64,000 nucleotides of DNA from Pinibacter aurantiacus (GTDB lineage Bacteria; Bacteroidota; Bacteroidia; Chitinophagales; Chitinophagaceae): contig NZ_JAHSPG010000018.1 of NCBI RefSeq assembly GCF_019130065.1, forward strand, positions 62,001-126,000. Direction: 5' to 3'. The stretch's first letter is position 1, and every line of letters starts with the position of its first letter. This document shows positions 16,855 to 25,239 of this stretch, piece after piece. Below the pieces are notes generated by a model. That model saw only the letters and a program-made list of their open reading frames with translations. It made no database searches and was not told the DNA's origin. The position numbers were made by a program, and so were the translations under genes.

Positions 16855-18567
16855 ATGAAATGGTACATCTGGGTTTCATTAACGGTTTTGACTTTTACCG
16901 CGGCACTACTCGTTGCCATGCAAAAACCGGCAAATGCACCGCTAACAATTACCCAAATAAATGAATGGAAAAAACGGTCGATCGCACGCTCCGGCGCCAT
17001 AAGCGTGCCGGAAGATTTTTTGCAAAAAACAATAGAAATTAAAACCGGCATCGGGGAGTTTAACCTCTCCATCAGCACCAAAAGCGCCGAAGCACAGAAG
17101 TTTTTTAACCAGGGAATGGCTTACGTTTATAACTTCGAATATGTACAAGGTGCTAGGTCATTCTATACTGCACTTAAATATGACACGACGGCCATGATCT
17201 ACTGGGGCCTGGCCAACGCGTATGATGGTTTGGGCGACACCACTCAGGCAAGAAATGTAATAGCAAAGGCGTTTGCATTGGCTGAAAATTTGACTCCACG
17301 CGAAAAGATGTTCATTCAGTTGCAATATGAGGTGGATCAACCTGCATGGGACAGTGTGCAGACTCATCAACAGAAAGAAAAAATGGAATCATTGATGGAT
17401 GAAGCAAACTTCGAGTTCGCAAACGATGCAGAGATGTGGGCTTTCACCGGCATGTTCAGGTTTGACTATCACTCACCTGATGGCGAAACGGAGGAGAAGG
17501 CCAGTAGACACACCATTGATGACTATCTCTTAAAATCGCAGCAACTACAATACAATCACTTTGGAGTATGGCACATATTGATCCATGCAAATGAAGGGGC
17601 TACAGATTTTAAAAAGGCGCTCGAATATGGAGCGATGTACACCAAAGCAGCACCTGCCATCCCTCACGCATGGCACATGTATGCGCATGATCTTATGAAA
17701 ACAGGAAGAGTAGAAGAGGCGATTGAAAAATTCACTCATGCATTTACGCTGGAACAGCAGAAATACAAAACGGAAGCCATGCCTGCACATTATGACTGGC
17801 ATCATGCGCACAACATGGAACTATTGGCATATTGTTATCAATATCTGGGCAAATACAAAGATGCCGAACGAATATTTTCAGAGCTGGATACGCTAACGCC
17901 TTTCAATCCATACAGGATGGGGCAAATGCGCAAGGGGCATCCTTATTTCCTCATACACAACAATCGATTGGATGAAGCCATTGAATTGGCGCGAAAACTG
18001 AGCGCCACAAGTCAATGGCAAAACAGGGGACAGGGTTATCTTATTGAAGGCATGGCAAATGTTTTCAAAGGCAATGTCTCGGCGGCCAGGAGCTGTTACC
18101 AAAAAGGAATCTTCATTATTGATAGTATCAGAAATGACGATGTGAAAAAAGGAATCCCAGCGGCCACAATAGAAGAGCGGTCGAGTTATGCCTATGCCCG
18201 AATGGGTATGATCAAAATGGGAATTGGCCTGCTCGAAAATCCTTATGATACCACGTTTGTAAAACAAATGGATAAAATACAGTCCACATTGCTTAGGCAA
18301 ACCGGACCCGATCCTTGGATAGACGCACTGTATTTCATGCAGATGCTGACTCAGCTAAGCCTCAAAACCGGCAATCTTACATTGGCAGAAACCTCTGCCA
18401 ACAACATGATAAAACATGATCCAAATTATCCGGGAACGTATTGGTTACTGGCGCAAATAAAAAACAAGCAAGGAGATATTGCGAAAGCAAATGAATATTT
18501 AGCAAAAGCAAAATACGGCTACAGCAAAGCGGATAAGGAATTGCTGGATAGATTGAAACTCCCGTAG
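16855..18567 (+). CDS. Exported or membrane-anchored TPR protein
   Basis: Protein of 570 residues with an N-terminal hydrophobic segment (WVSLTVLTFTAALLVAM, about 5-21) followed by tetratricopeptide-like helical repeats. A distinctive motif SAEAQKFFNQGMAYVYNFEY (about 75-94) opens the repeat region. Further repeats include IYWGLANAYDGLGDTTQARN, HAWHMYAHDLMKTGRVEEAIE and YWLLAQIKNKQGDIAKANEY. This family is widespread in Bacteroidota and Proteobacteria and has no established function. The histidine-rich stretch HYDWHHAHNME (about 308-318) is conserved-looking and could bind metal (inference). The stop codon TAG is supplied by the following repeat element. Confidence 0.8.
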   Translation: MKWYIWVSLTVLTFTAALLVAMQKPANAPLTITQINEWKKRSIARSGAISVPEDFLQKTIEIKTGIGEFNLSISTKSAEAQKFFNQGMAYVYNFEYVQGARSFYTALKYDTTAMIYWGLANAYDGLGDTTQARNVIAKAFALAENLTPREKMFIQLQYEVDQPAWDSVQTHQQKEKMESLMDEANFEFANDAEMWAFTGMFRFDYHSPDGETEEKASRHTIDDYLLKSQQLQYNHFGVWHILIHANEGATDFKKALEYGAMYTKAAPAIPHAWHMYAHDLMKTGRVEEAIEKFTHAFTLEQQKYKTEAMPAHYDWHHAHNMELLAYCYQYLGKYKDAERIFSELDTLTPFNPYRMGQMRKGHPYFLIHNNRLDEAIELARKLSATSQWQNRGQGYLIEGMANVFKGNVSAARSCYQKGIFIIDSIRNDDVKKGIPAATIEERSSYAYARMGMIKMGIGLLENPYDTTFVKQMDKIQSTLLRQTGPDPWIDALYFMQMLTQLSLKTGNLTLAETSANNMIKHDPNYPGTYWLLAQIKNKQGDIAKANEYLAKAKYGYSKADKELLDRLKLP

Positions 18568-18803
18568 AGACGCATAATAATGCGTCTCCGTAACGCGCAT
18601 GATAATGCGTCTCCGTAACGCGCATGATAATGCGTCTCTGTAACACACATAACAATGCGTCTCTGTAACGCGCATGATAATGCGTCTCTGTACCACCCAA
18701 ATGAATGTAACAACTATGAATGGTGTCCGCCCAGAAATGGCGTGCGTCCACACAGGTGGCAGTGTCCCAAATAAAAAGAGACGCATTTTCATGCGTCTCT
18801 ACG
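18563..18803. repeat. Five tandem 25-bp units of the GAGACGCAT family, plus an inverted copy
   Basis: Units at 18563-18588, 18589-18613, 18614-18638, 18639-18663 and 18664-18688 share the pattern CGTAACGCGCATGATAATG plus CGTCTC with a few changes. An opposite-orientation copy lies at 18777-18803. The first unit supplies the TAG stop of the TPR gene. The spacing between the tandem block and the inverted copy is about 88 bases. Confidence 0.92.
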
Positions 18804-18830
18804 GAATGCGTTTTAGCCTCGGGGCATCTA

Positions 18831-19886
18831 TTAATACAGCAAATTCTTCAGCTTATCGAAATTCTCAATTCTTATTTTACCCTCACGTATTTCAATCAAT
18901 CTTTCTGATTTAAAATCGCTCAGCGTTCTGATAAGAGATTCAGTTGCAGTGCCTACATAATGAGCGATATCGTCTCTTGATATGGCGATAGGAGAATTGT
19001 TATTGCCAACTTTAAGTTTTGCACTGATGTCTATCAAAGCCTTCGCTACACGCTTTCTCAGAGAACTGTAAGCCAGCTGCATCAACCTTTCTTCCTGGTC
19101 TTTTACATTCAGCGAAATGAGTTTGATGAATTTGTGAGCAATAGTAAGATCATTGAATATTGCAGTCAGGAATTCATCTTTTGGAATAATAACAATCTCT
19201 GTTTCATCCAGCACTTCTGCGTTGTCATCATAAACAGAGTTTTCCAAAAGAGCGTGATAGCCGATAAAATCGCCGTCACTATATAAGTTGGTGATATATT
19301 CTTTGCCGTCTTCGTTGGTCTTGAAAGTTTTAATACGACCTTTTTTAATGTAGAAAAGGCTTTTAGGTCTTTTGCCTTCTGTATACATCTGCTGACGTTT
19401 GTGGAAGGTTACATGCTCGTATTGGTCCATTTGCATGTTCATGAAGCCGGTGCCCTTAAGGTCGCGCAGTAAGGAGTTAATGCCTTGTCCTGTCGCTTCA
19501 TAACCTTTGTTGAGTACATCAAGTTTTTTCAACCTCACTTCAATTGCCTTTAGCAACTCGATATCATCAAAAGGTTTGGTAATGAAATCGTCCGCACCCA
19601 TTTCCATGCCTTTTCTAAAGTCATTTCTTTCTGTTTTTGCAGTAAGAAATATAAAAGGTGTGTTTTCTGTCGTTGGGTTTTTTCTTAGCATATGTAGAAC
19701 GCCGTAACCATCCAGCTCCGGCATCATAATATCACAAACGATCAGATCGGGCTTGTTTGCAAGCGCCACTTCAATTCCCCTTTTCCCGTTTTCCGCATTC
19801 AGGGCGTTGTACCCAGCGAGGGTAAGAATTTCAGTAATGTTTTCTCTGATCTCTGTTTGGTCGTCGATTATCAAAATGTTTCTCAT
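18831..19886 (-). CDS. Receiver-CRP/FNR fusion transcription regulator
   Basis: Fusion of a two-component receiver to a CRP/FNR-type regulator, 351 residues. The receiver (1-125) has the acidic pair Asp8-Asp9, phosphoacceptor Asp52 in VCDIMMPELDGYG, Thr82 and Lys104 in TKPF. A cNMP-binding barrel follows (about 150-260, with KSLFYIKKGRIKTF and YSDGDFIGYHALL), then a Crp-type winged helix (RDDIAHYVGTATESLIRTLS, about 310-329). The only Cys is next to Asp52, so no FNR-type iron-sulfur cluster is expected. It is divergent from ccoI and the cbb3 oxidase genes, which suggests it regulates them, possibly with phosphate input from the PAS kinase at 29598 (inference). Confidence 0.9.
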   Translation of the reverse strand: MRNILIIDDQTEIRENITEILTLAGYNALNAENGKRGIEVALANKPDLIVCDIMMPELDGYGVLHMLRKNPTTENTPFIFLTAKTERNDFRKGMEMGADDFITKPFDDIELLKAIEVRLKKLDVLNKGYEATGQGINSLLRDLKGTGFMNMQMDQYEHVTFHKRQQMYTEGKRPKSLFYIKKGRIKTFKTNEDGKEYITNLYSDGDFIGYHALLENSVYDDNAEVLDETEIVIIPKDEFLTAIFNDLTIAHKFIKLISLNVKDQEERLMQLAYSSLRKRVAKALIDISAKLKVGNNNSPIAISRDDIAHYVGTATESLIRTLSDFKSERLIEIREGKIRIENFDKLKNLLY

Positions 19887-19945
19887 ACTATCAAAATTGA
19901 TTCAATACACTACTCAAAAGTCATAATAGGTTGCAAATAAATATA

Positions 19946-19957
19946 TGACAAATGTCA
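19946..19957. promoter_or_regulatory. Palindrome TGACA-AA-TGTCA between the regulator and ccoI
   Basis: A two-fold symmetric 12-base site in the 137-base divergent region. CRP-family proteins bind such dyads, so it could be an operator for the receiver-CRP protein. The arms are only 5 bp and the same spacing was not found before the other cco genes. Confidence 0.3.
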
Positions 19958-20023
19958 GTTATTATAATGAGATACTTCAATAGTCGCGGGGTGGTTTGTT
20001 TCTAATTTGCCTAAAATTTCATT

Positions 20024-22411
20024 TTGGAAGCACAAATAGCCGAAAGAGTACAATGTTACCATTGCGGTGAAGACTGCAATATTAACCCAATACAATTGGA
20101 TGACAAACCATTTTGTTGCGAAGGCTGTAAAATGGTGTACTCGCTGCTCAATAAAAGCGGGTTGTGCGAATACTATGACCTCAATCAAAATCCGGGGATT
20201 AATCAGAAAATAGCGGTAAGACAGGGGAAATTTGCTTTTCTACAAGACGAAAAAATTGTGCAGCAGCTGATTTCCTTTAAAGATGAAACGCAATCGCACG
20301 TTACGCTTTATCTGCCGCAGATCCACTGTAGTTCCTGTTTATGGCTGCTCGATAATTTGCCAAAATTGAATGCTGACGTCATCAGTTCCAAAGTGAATTT
20401 TGTGAGAAAAGAAGTCGAGATCATTTTTAATCATACCAAATTCTCTCTGGAAGATGTTGCCATTCTGCTGACCAGTATTGGTTACGAGCCCTATATTTCC
20501 TTGAATGATTTGGGAAAGAAAAAGCCCCGCGTTTCAAGGAAAATGATTTTTCAGTTGGGCGTAGCAGGTTTTTGCTTTGCCAATGTCATGCTCATGAGTT
20601 TTCCGGAATATCTTGGCCTGGAAAAGAGCGAAGAATATCTGCAATATTTTTTTCGTTACATAAATCTTGTGCTCGCGCTGCCGGTTTTTTTCTACAGCGC
20701 ACAGCCGTTCTACGTTTCTGCGTGGGGAAGCCTTAAACAAAAGTTCCTTAATATAGATGCGCCAATCGTGCTGGCAATTTTTGTGACATTCTTCAGAAGT
20801 CTGTATGAGGTACTGACGTCTACAGGCAGCGGTTATTTTGATTCGATGACCGGCATCGTCTTCTTTATGCTTATAGGAAGAGTGTTGCAGGACAGAACCT
20901 ATCAGCGACTTTCATTCGACCGCGATTATACATCTTATTTCCCCATTGCCGTTAGTGTGTTAAAAGAGAGTAAAGAAATTCCCACCGCATTACCCGATGT
21001 GAAAGTAGGAGATACCTTATTGATACATAACGAAGAATTAATTCCTGCGGATGGAATTATAACAAGAAGTCATGGTTATATTGATTACAGTTTTGTAACC
21101 GGCGAATCCATTCCTGTTACAAAAGAAATGGGCGAAATTATATATGCAGGCGGCAAACAAAAAGGCGCCAACATTGAATTACTTGTGATAAAAGAAGTGG
21201 CGCAAAGCTATTTGACGAAACTGTGGAACAATGGAGATTCTCAAAAGAAGGAACAGCTGGAGAAGAAGTCATTTGTTCATGCATTGAGCAGATATTTCAC
21301 TGTAATACTTTTCTCTATCGCATTGATAACAGCCATATATTGGGCATTTGTTGATCCAACTAAAATCTGGAGCGCTGTAACCGCCATTCTCATTGTAGCT
21401 TGTCCTTGTGCCTTGCTGTTATCTAACACATTTACAAACGGTAACGTACTGCGCATACTCAGCCGCAATGGATTTTACTTACGCAATGCAGAAACAATAG
21501 AAGAGATAGCTAAAGTTGACAATGTTGTTTTTGATAAAACAGGAACACTCACCAATGCGCACAAACATGATATTGAATATATTGGCGAAAAAATTTCAAA
21601 AGAAACAGAACAGCAAATCGCGGCATTGGCATCTCAGTCCAATCATCCATTGAGCAGATCGTTAGCAGATTTTTTAGGAAAAAATACTGCATACAGCGTT
21701 GCTGATTTTTCTGAAGAAACAGGTAAAGGAACTTCGGGTTTGGTCAAAAACAGACACATCGCTATTGGCTCGGCAGAGTTCATCACAGGATCAAAAAATG
21801 AACATGAACAAGGCACAAGGGTGTATGTTTCGATTGATAAACATTTTACAGGGTACTTTACTTTCAAAAATCACTATCGCCAGGTTGAGTCTTGTATAGA
21901 TCAATTAAAAAATAAAGTTGCCCTATCTGTTATTTCAGGCGATAACGCTTCTGAGAAAGGTGCGTTAGGCAGAATATTCGGAACAAATAGCAAGCTGTTG
22001 TTCAATCAAAAACCTGACGACAAACTTGCGTACATTCAATCGCTACAAAAGAAAGGTAATACTGTGATGATGCTCGGCGACGGGTTGAACGATGCAGCTG
22101 CATTGATGCAAAGTAACGTAGGCGTTGCCATCACTGACGACAGCAATAATTTTACCCCTGCCAGTGATGCTATCCTCGAAGCAGGCAAACTTAATAAATT
22201 AGCCGGCTTTATACGCATCTGCAAGTTGAACAAGCGAATCGTAATAGCCAGCTTCATTCTCTCTATTATTTACAACATTATCGGATTATCATTTGCCGTA
22301 CAGGGAAACCTGTCTCCACTCATAGCTGCCATCCTTATGCCATCAAGCTCCTTGAGCATTATATTATTAACCTTTGGTGCGAGCAATCTTCTTAGTAAGC
22401 ATGAGCTGTGA
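20024..22411 (+). CDS. ccoI: Copper-transporting P-type ATPase CcoI/FixI
   Basis: Copper-exporting P1B-ATPase that supplies copper for cbb3 oxidase assembly, 795 residues. Seen in order: an N-terminal Cys-rich metal-binding domain (CYHCGEDC and PFCCEGCKMVY, about 11-45), an HMA-like domain with IHCSSCLWLLDNL, transmembrane helices, the actuator motif TGES, the ion-binding CPC in ACPCALLLS (about 460), the phosphorylation site DKTGT (about 504), and the hinge GDGLNDAAALM. The start is a TTG at 20024, since this gives the N-terminal Cys domain. It heads the cbb3 gene set: ccoS, ccoNO, ccoQ, ccoP, ccoG, ccoH. Confidence 0.94.
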   Translation: MEAQIAERVQCYHCGEDCNINPIQLDDKPFCCEGCKMVYSLLNKSGLCEYYDLNQNPGINQKIAVRQGKFAFLQDEKIVQQLISFKDETQSHVTLYLPQIHCSSCLWLLDNLPKLNADVISSKVNFVRKEVEIIFNHTKFSLEDVAILLTSIGYEPYISLNDLGKKKPRVSRKMIFQLGVAGFCFANVMLMSFPEYLGLEKSEEYLQYFFRYINLVLALPVFFYSAQPFYVSAWGSLKQKFLNIDAPIVLAIFVTFFRSLYEVLTSTGSGYFDSMTGIVFFMLIGRVLQDRTYQRLSFDRDYTSYFPIAVSVLKESKEIPTALPDVKVGDTLLIHNEELIPADGIITRSHGYIDYSFVTGESIPVTKEMGEIIYAGGKQKGANIELLVIKEVAQSYLTKLWNNGDSQKKEQLEKKSFVHALSRYFTVILFSIALITAIYWAFVDPTKIWSAVTAILIVACPCALLLSNTFTNGNVLRILSRNGFYLRNAETIEEIAKVDNVVFDKTGTLTNAHKHDIEYIGEKISKETEQQIAALASQSNHPLSRSLADFLGKNTAYSVADFSEETGKGTSGLVKNRHIAIGSAEFITGSKNEHEQGTRVYVSIDKHFTGYFTFKNHYRQVESCIDQLKNKVALSVISGDNASEKGALGRIFGTNSKLLFNQKPDDKLAYIQSLQKKGNTVMMLGDGLNDAAALMQSNVGVAITDDSNNFTPASDAILEAGKLNKLAGFIRICKLNKRIVIASFILSIIYNIIGLSFAVQGNLSPLIAAILMPSSSLSIILLTFGASNLLSKHEL

Positions 22412-22604
22412 GGTATAATAAACAGGAGTGAAGTATAAGGTGTGAGGTGAGGACGGTCATTCCGGAGCATAAATTTTTCAAGTCAAAAAATGATATTGTT
22501 CCTTTGTTATTGCAACGAAAACATCAACCCCTGACTCTAATTTCCAGTTGCGATACAAAACCTCAACTTACACCTTATTCATCATGCCTTATATCGCCTT
22601 ACAA
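22408..22604. repeat. Inverted repeat of TTACACC-type heptads after ccoI
   Basis: The left arm starts at the ccoI stop (GTGAGGT, ATAATAA, ACAGGAG, TGAAGTA, TAAGGTG, TGAGGTG). Right arm 22561-22602 is the complementary pattern (TTACACC, TTATTCA, TCATGCC, TTATATC). The heptads are degenerate, and arms pair imperfectly across a spacer of about 110 bases. Confidence 0.7.
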
Positions 22605-22690
22605 ATGTGATTAAAATCATGTTTTCGTTTGATGGTCATCAATAAGAGGCCGCAGAACTGACAATATTTTTACACTTGAAATCAATCCCA

Positions 22691-22852
22691 ATGAGTGTAA
22701 TTGTCATTTTGTTGATTGCAAGTATCTCCGTTGCAGCGCTTTTTCTCGGTGCTTTTATCTGGAACATAAAAAGTGGGCAATATGATGATGAATATGGATC
22801 TTCTGTTCGCATCCTCTTCGACGATACCTCTAAAGAGACAAAAACCAAGTAA
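22691..22852 (+). CDS. ccoS: cbb3 oxidase maturation protein CcoS
   Basis: Short membrane protein of 53 residues (ATG 22691, TAA 22850-22852). One transmembrane helix (VILLIASISVAALFLGAFIW, about 4-23) is followed by the CcoS hallmark NIKSGQYDDEYG (24-35) and an acidic tail. CcoS is required for heme and copper insertion into CcoN. The location between ccoI and ccoNO is the usual one. The gene starts 86 bases beyond the repeat at 22604. Confidence 0.93.
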   Translation: MSVIVILLIASISVAALFLGAFIWNIKSGQYDDEYGSSVRILFDDTSKETKTK

Positions 22853-22884
22853 ACAAACTACTGCAAAAAAATCAAACCGAATAT

Positions 22885-25017
22885 ATGCAAATTGAAAAGT
22901 TTTATTACGACAACAAGACTGTGAAGTGGTTTGCGTACGCTACTATTTTCTGGAGCATTGTTGGTATGCTTGCCGGCTTGTGGGCGGCTGTTTCAATCTA
23001 CTATCCTGCGTTGAACCTCAATTTTGCACCTACAACGTTTGGCCGTATGAGGCCGGTGCATACTAATGCCGTAATATTTGCTTTTGTGGGCAACGGTATT
23101 TTCATGGGTGTTTATTATTCATTGCAACGCTTGTGTAAGGCTCGCATGTTCAGCGACCTGTTGAGTAAAATACATTTCTGGGGCTGGCAATTGATCATTG
23201 TTGCCGGTGCGCTCACGTTGTGGGCGGGATATACAACCGGTAAAGAATATGCTGAGCTTGAATGGCCACTGGATATCGCCATAACATTAGTGTGGGTGGC
23301 CTTTGGCGTAAACATGTTTGGAACCATCGTTAAAAGAAGAGAAAGACATTTGTACGTTGCTATCTGGTTTTATATCGGTACATGGATCACAGTTGCGATG
23401 TTGCACATCGTAAACTCGTTTGAACTTCCAATCTCATTCTTAAAAAGTTATAGCTGGTATGCGGGCGTGCAGGATGCGCTGGTACAATGGTGGTACGGAC
23501 ACAATGCGGTGGCATTCTTCCTTACTACGCCATACCTCGGTTTAATGTATTACTTTCTTCCGAAAGCAGCTAACAGACCCGTTTATTCATACAGGCTATC
23601 TATCATTCACTTTTGGTCATTGATCTTTATTTATATCTGGGCTGGCCCTCACCACTTGTTATATACTGCATTGCCTGATTGGGCGCAGTCGCTCGGAACT
23701 GTGTTCTCTGTAATGTTGATCGCTCCAAGCTGGGGTGGTATGATGAACGGTTTGTTCACACTGCGTGGCGCATGGGATAAAGTGAAGGAAGAACCAGTGT
23801 TGAAATTCCTGGTAGTGGCACTTACATGTTATGGTATGGCGACATTCGAAGGACCGATGTTGTCAATAAAAAGTGTAAACGCTATTTCTCATTTTACAGA
23901 CTGGACCATTGCGCACGTGCACGTTGGTGCATTGGGTTGGAATGGCTTCCTCACATTCGCTGTTCTTTACTGGCTTATTCCAAAGATGTGGAAAACAGAT
24001 TTGTACTCCAAAAAACTTGCAAACACACACTTCTGGATCGGTACCATCGGTATCGTTTTGTATACAGTGCCAATGTATTGGGCAGGGTTCACACAAAGCC
24101 TTATGTGGAAATCATTCACAGAAGATGGCTTGCTAAAATTCCGTTTCCTGGAAACAGTTACGCACATCATGCCATTATACATCACTCGTAGCATTGGTGG
24201 CGCATTGTATTTGTCTGGTGCTGTAGTAATGGTATACAATCTTTATAAAACAATTGCCAAAGGAAGCTTTGTTGCAGATGAAGCTGCTGAAGCTGCACCT
24301 CTTGCAAAAGAAGTGGTAACGCACGGCAAACAACACTGGCACAGTGTAATTGAAAAACGTCCGTTCCAAATGTTGATATTGAGTTTCGTAGTAGTGGCAA
24401 TAGGTGGTATAATAGAATTTATGCCAACATTCCTTGTAAAGAGTAACATTCCAACCATCGCAAGTGTAAAACCATACACTCCCCTTGAATTGCATGGCCG
24501 TGACATTTATATAAGAGAAGGTTGCTACAACTGTCACTCACAAATGATCCGTCCATTCAGAGATGAAGTAGCCAGATATGGAGAGTATTCAAAAGCAGGA
24601 GAGTTTGTATATGATCACCCGTTCCAGTGGGGAAGTAAAAGAACAGGACCGGACTTGGCAAGAATCGGTGGAAAGTATCCTGACAGCTGGCACTACAACC
24701 ACATGTTTGATCCGCAAACAATGTCGCCGGGCTCCATCATGCCGAGATACGGATGGTTGTTTGAAGATCAAATCGATACTACAAAAACACCTAAAATGAT
24801 CAGGGCCATGCAAACGCTTGGCGTGCCATACGAAAAAGGATATGATGCAACTGCAAACGCAGATCTGATGAATCAGGCTAAAGGAATAAAAGAAAGTTTG
24901 AAATCAGACAAGATCAAAGTGCAAAGCACAGATGAGATCGTAGCATTGATTGCGTATCTGCAAAGGGTTGGTAAAGACATTAAAGATGCACCAAAAAATC
25001 AAACGGCGGTTAGGTAG
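22885..25017 (+). CDS. ccoNO: Fused cbb3 cytochrome oxidase subunits I and II (CcoN-CcoO)
   Basis: Catalytic heart of the high-affinity cbb3 terminal oxidase, which reduces oxygen to water under low oxygen. The 710-residue product joins CcoN (about 1-460, twelve transmembrane helices with heme and CuB ligands such as YGHNAVAFFLTTPYLG, AGPHHLLY and HVHVGALGWNG) to the monoheme CcoO (about 490-710). The heme c site REGCYNCHSQMIRPF is at about residue 547, with a later Met in SIMPRYGWL. Such fusions are common in Bacteroidota. The stop TAG lies in a GTAGAGAC element identical in style to that after coaE. Confidence 0.96.
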   Translation: MQIEKFYYDNKTVKWFAYATIFWSIVGMLAGLWAAVSIYYPALNLNFAPTTFGRMRPVHTNAVIFAFVGNGIFMGVYYSLQRLCKARMFSDLLSKIHFWGWQLIIVAGALTLWAGYTTGKEYAELEWPLDIAITLVWVAFGVNMFGTIVKRRERHLYVAIWFYIGTWITVAMLHIVNSFELPISFLKSYSWYAGVQDALVQWWYGHNAVAFFLTTPYLGLMYYFLPKAANRPVYSYRLSIIHFWSLIFIYIWAGPHHLLYTALPDWAQSLGTVFSVMLIAPSWGGMMNGLFTLRGAWDKVKEEPVLKFLVVALTCYGMATFEGPMLSIKSVNAISHFTDWTIAHVHVGALGWNGFLTFAVLYWLIPKMWKTDLYSKKLANTHFWIGTIGIVLYTVPMYWAGFTQSLMWKSFTEDGLLKFRFLETVTHIMPLYITRSIGGALYLSGAVVMVYNLYKTIAKGSFVADEAAEAAPLAKEVVTHGKQHWHSVIEKRPFQMLILSFVVVAIGGIIEFMPTFLVKSNIPTIASVKPYTPLELHGRDIYIREGCYNCHSQMIRPFRDEVARYGEYSKAGEFVYDHPFQWGSKRTGPDLARIGGKYPDSWHYNHMFDPQTMSPGSIMPRYGWLFEDQIDTTKTPKMIRAMQTLGVPYEKGYDATANADLMNQAKGIKESLKSDKIKVQSTDEIVALIAYLQRVGKDIKDAPKNQTAVR

Positions 25018-25041
25018 AGACAAGGCAATGCCTTGTCTGTA
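25014..25041. repeat. GTAGAGAC palindromic element overlapping the ccoNO stop
   Basis: GTAGAGACAAGGCA and its complement, nearly identical to 4252-4279. It supplies the TAG stop of ccoNO and sits 25 bases upstream of ccoQ. Confidence 0.8.
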
Positions 25042-25065
25042 ACAGAAAATTTTAAACAATCGATT

Positions 25066-25227
25066 ATGAAATTCGTCAACTATCTCGAGAAAATAAGCGG
25101 CGTAAGCATTTATCCGATAACATCCTTCCTCATTTTCGGAGTTTTCTTCCTGATCGTGCTCGCATGGGCCATAAAGGCAGACAAGAAATTGATTGAAGAT
25201 ATTAGCAACATTCCTTTAGATAAATAG
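25066..25227 (+). CDS. ccoQ: cbb3 oxidase small subunit CcoQ
   Basis: Small single-helix subunit of cbb3 oxidase, 53 residues, thought to stabilise the CcoN-CcoP assembly. Seen: MKFVNYLEKISGVSIYP, then one helix (TSFLIFGVFFLIVLAWAI, about 19-36) and a charged cytoplasmic tail KADKKLIEDIS. I use the ATG at 25066, because upstream in-frame codons from 25033 only translate the repeat. Thirteen bases separate it from ccoP, so the two are cotranscribed. Confidence 0.85.
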   Translation: MKFVNYLEKISGVSIYPITSFLIFGVFFLIVLAWAIKADKKLIEDISNIPLDK

Positions 25228-25239
25228 CAATCACCCCAA

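Noticed and set aside
18563-18688. CRISPR-like array
   Set aside because: Units abut with no unique spacers, period 25, and no cas genes are present.
18377-18792. Three overlapping minus-strand open frames over the 25-base tandem array
   Set aside because: They are open because the repeat unit lacks stops in that direction. The encoded peptide is only the repeat read in successive frames, with no start context.
19887-20023. FNR box (TTGATnnnnATCAA) in the divergent region
   Set aside because: Only ATCAA-AA-TTGAT, the reversed half-site order, was found near 19890, and the regulator lacks cluster cysteines.
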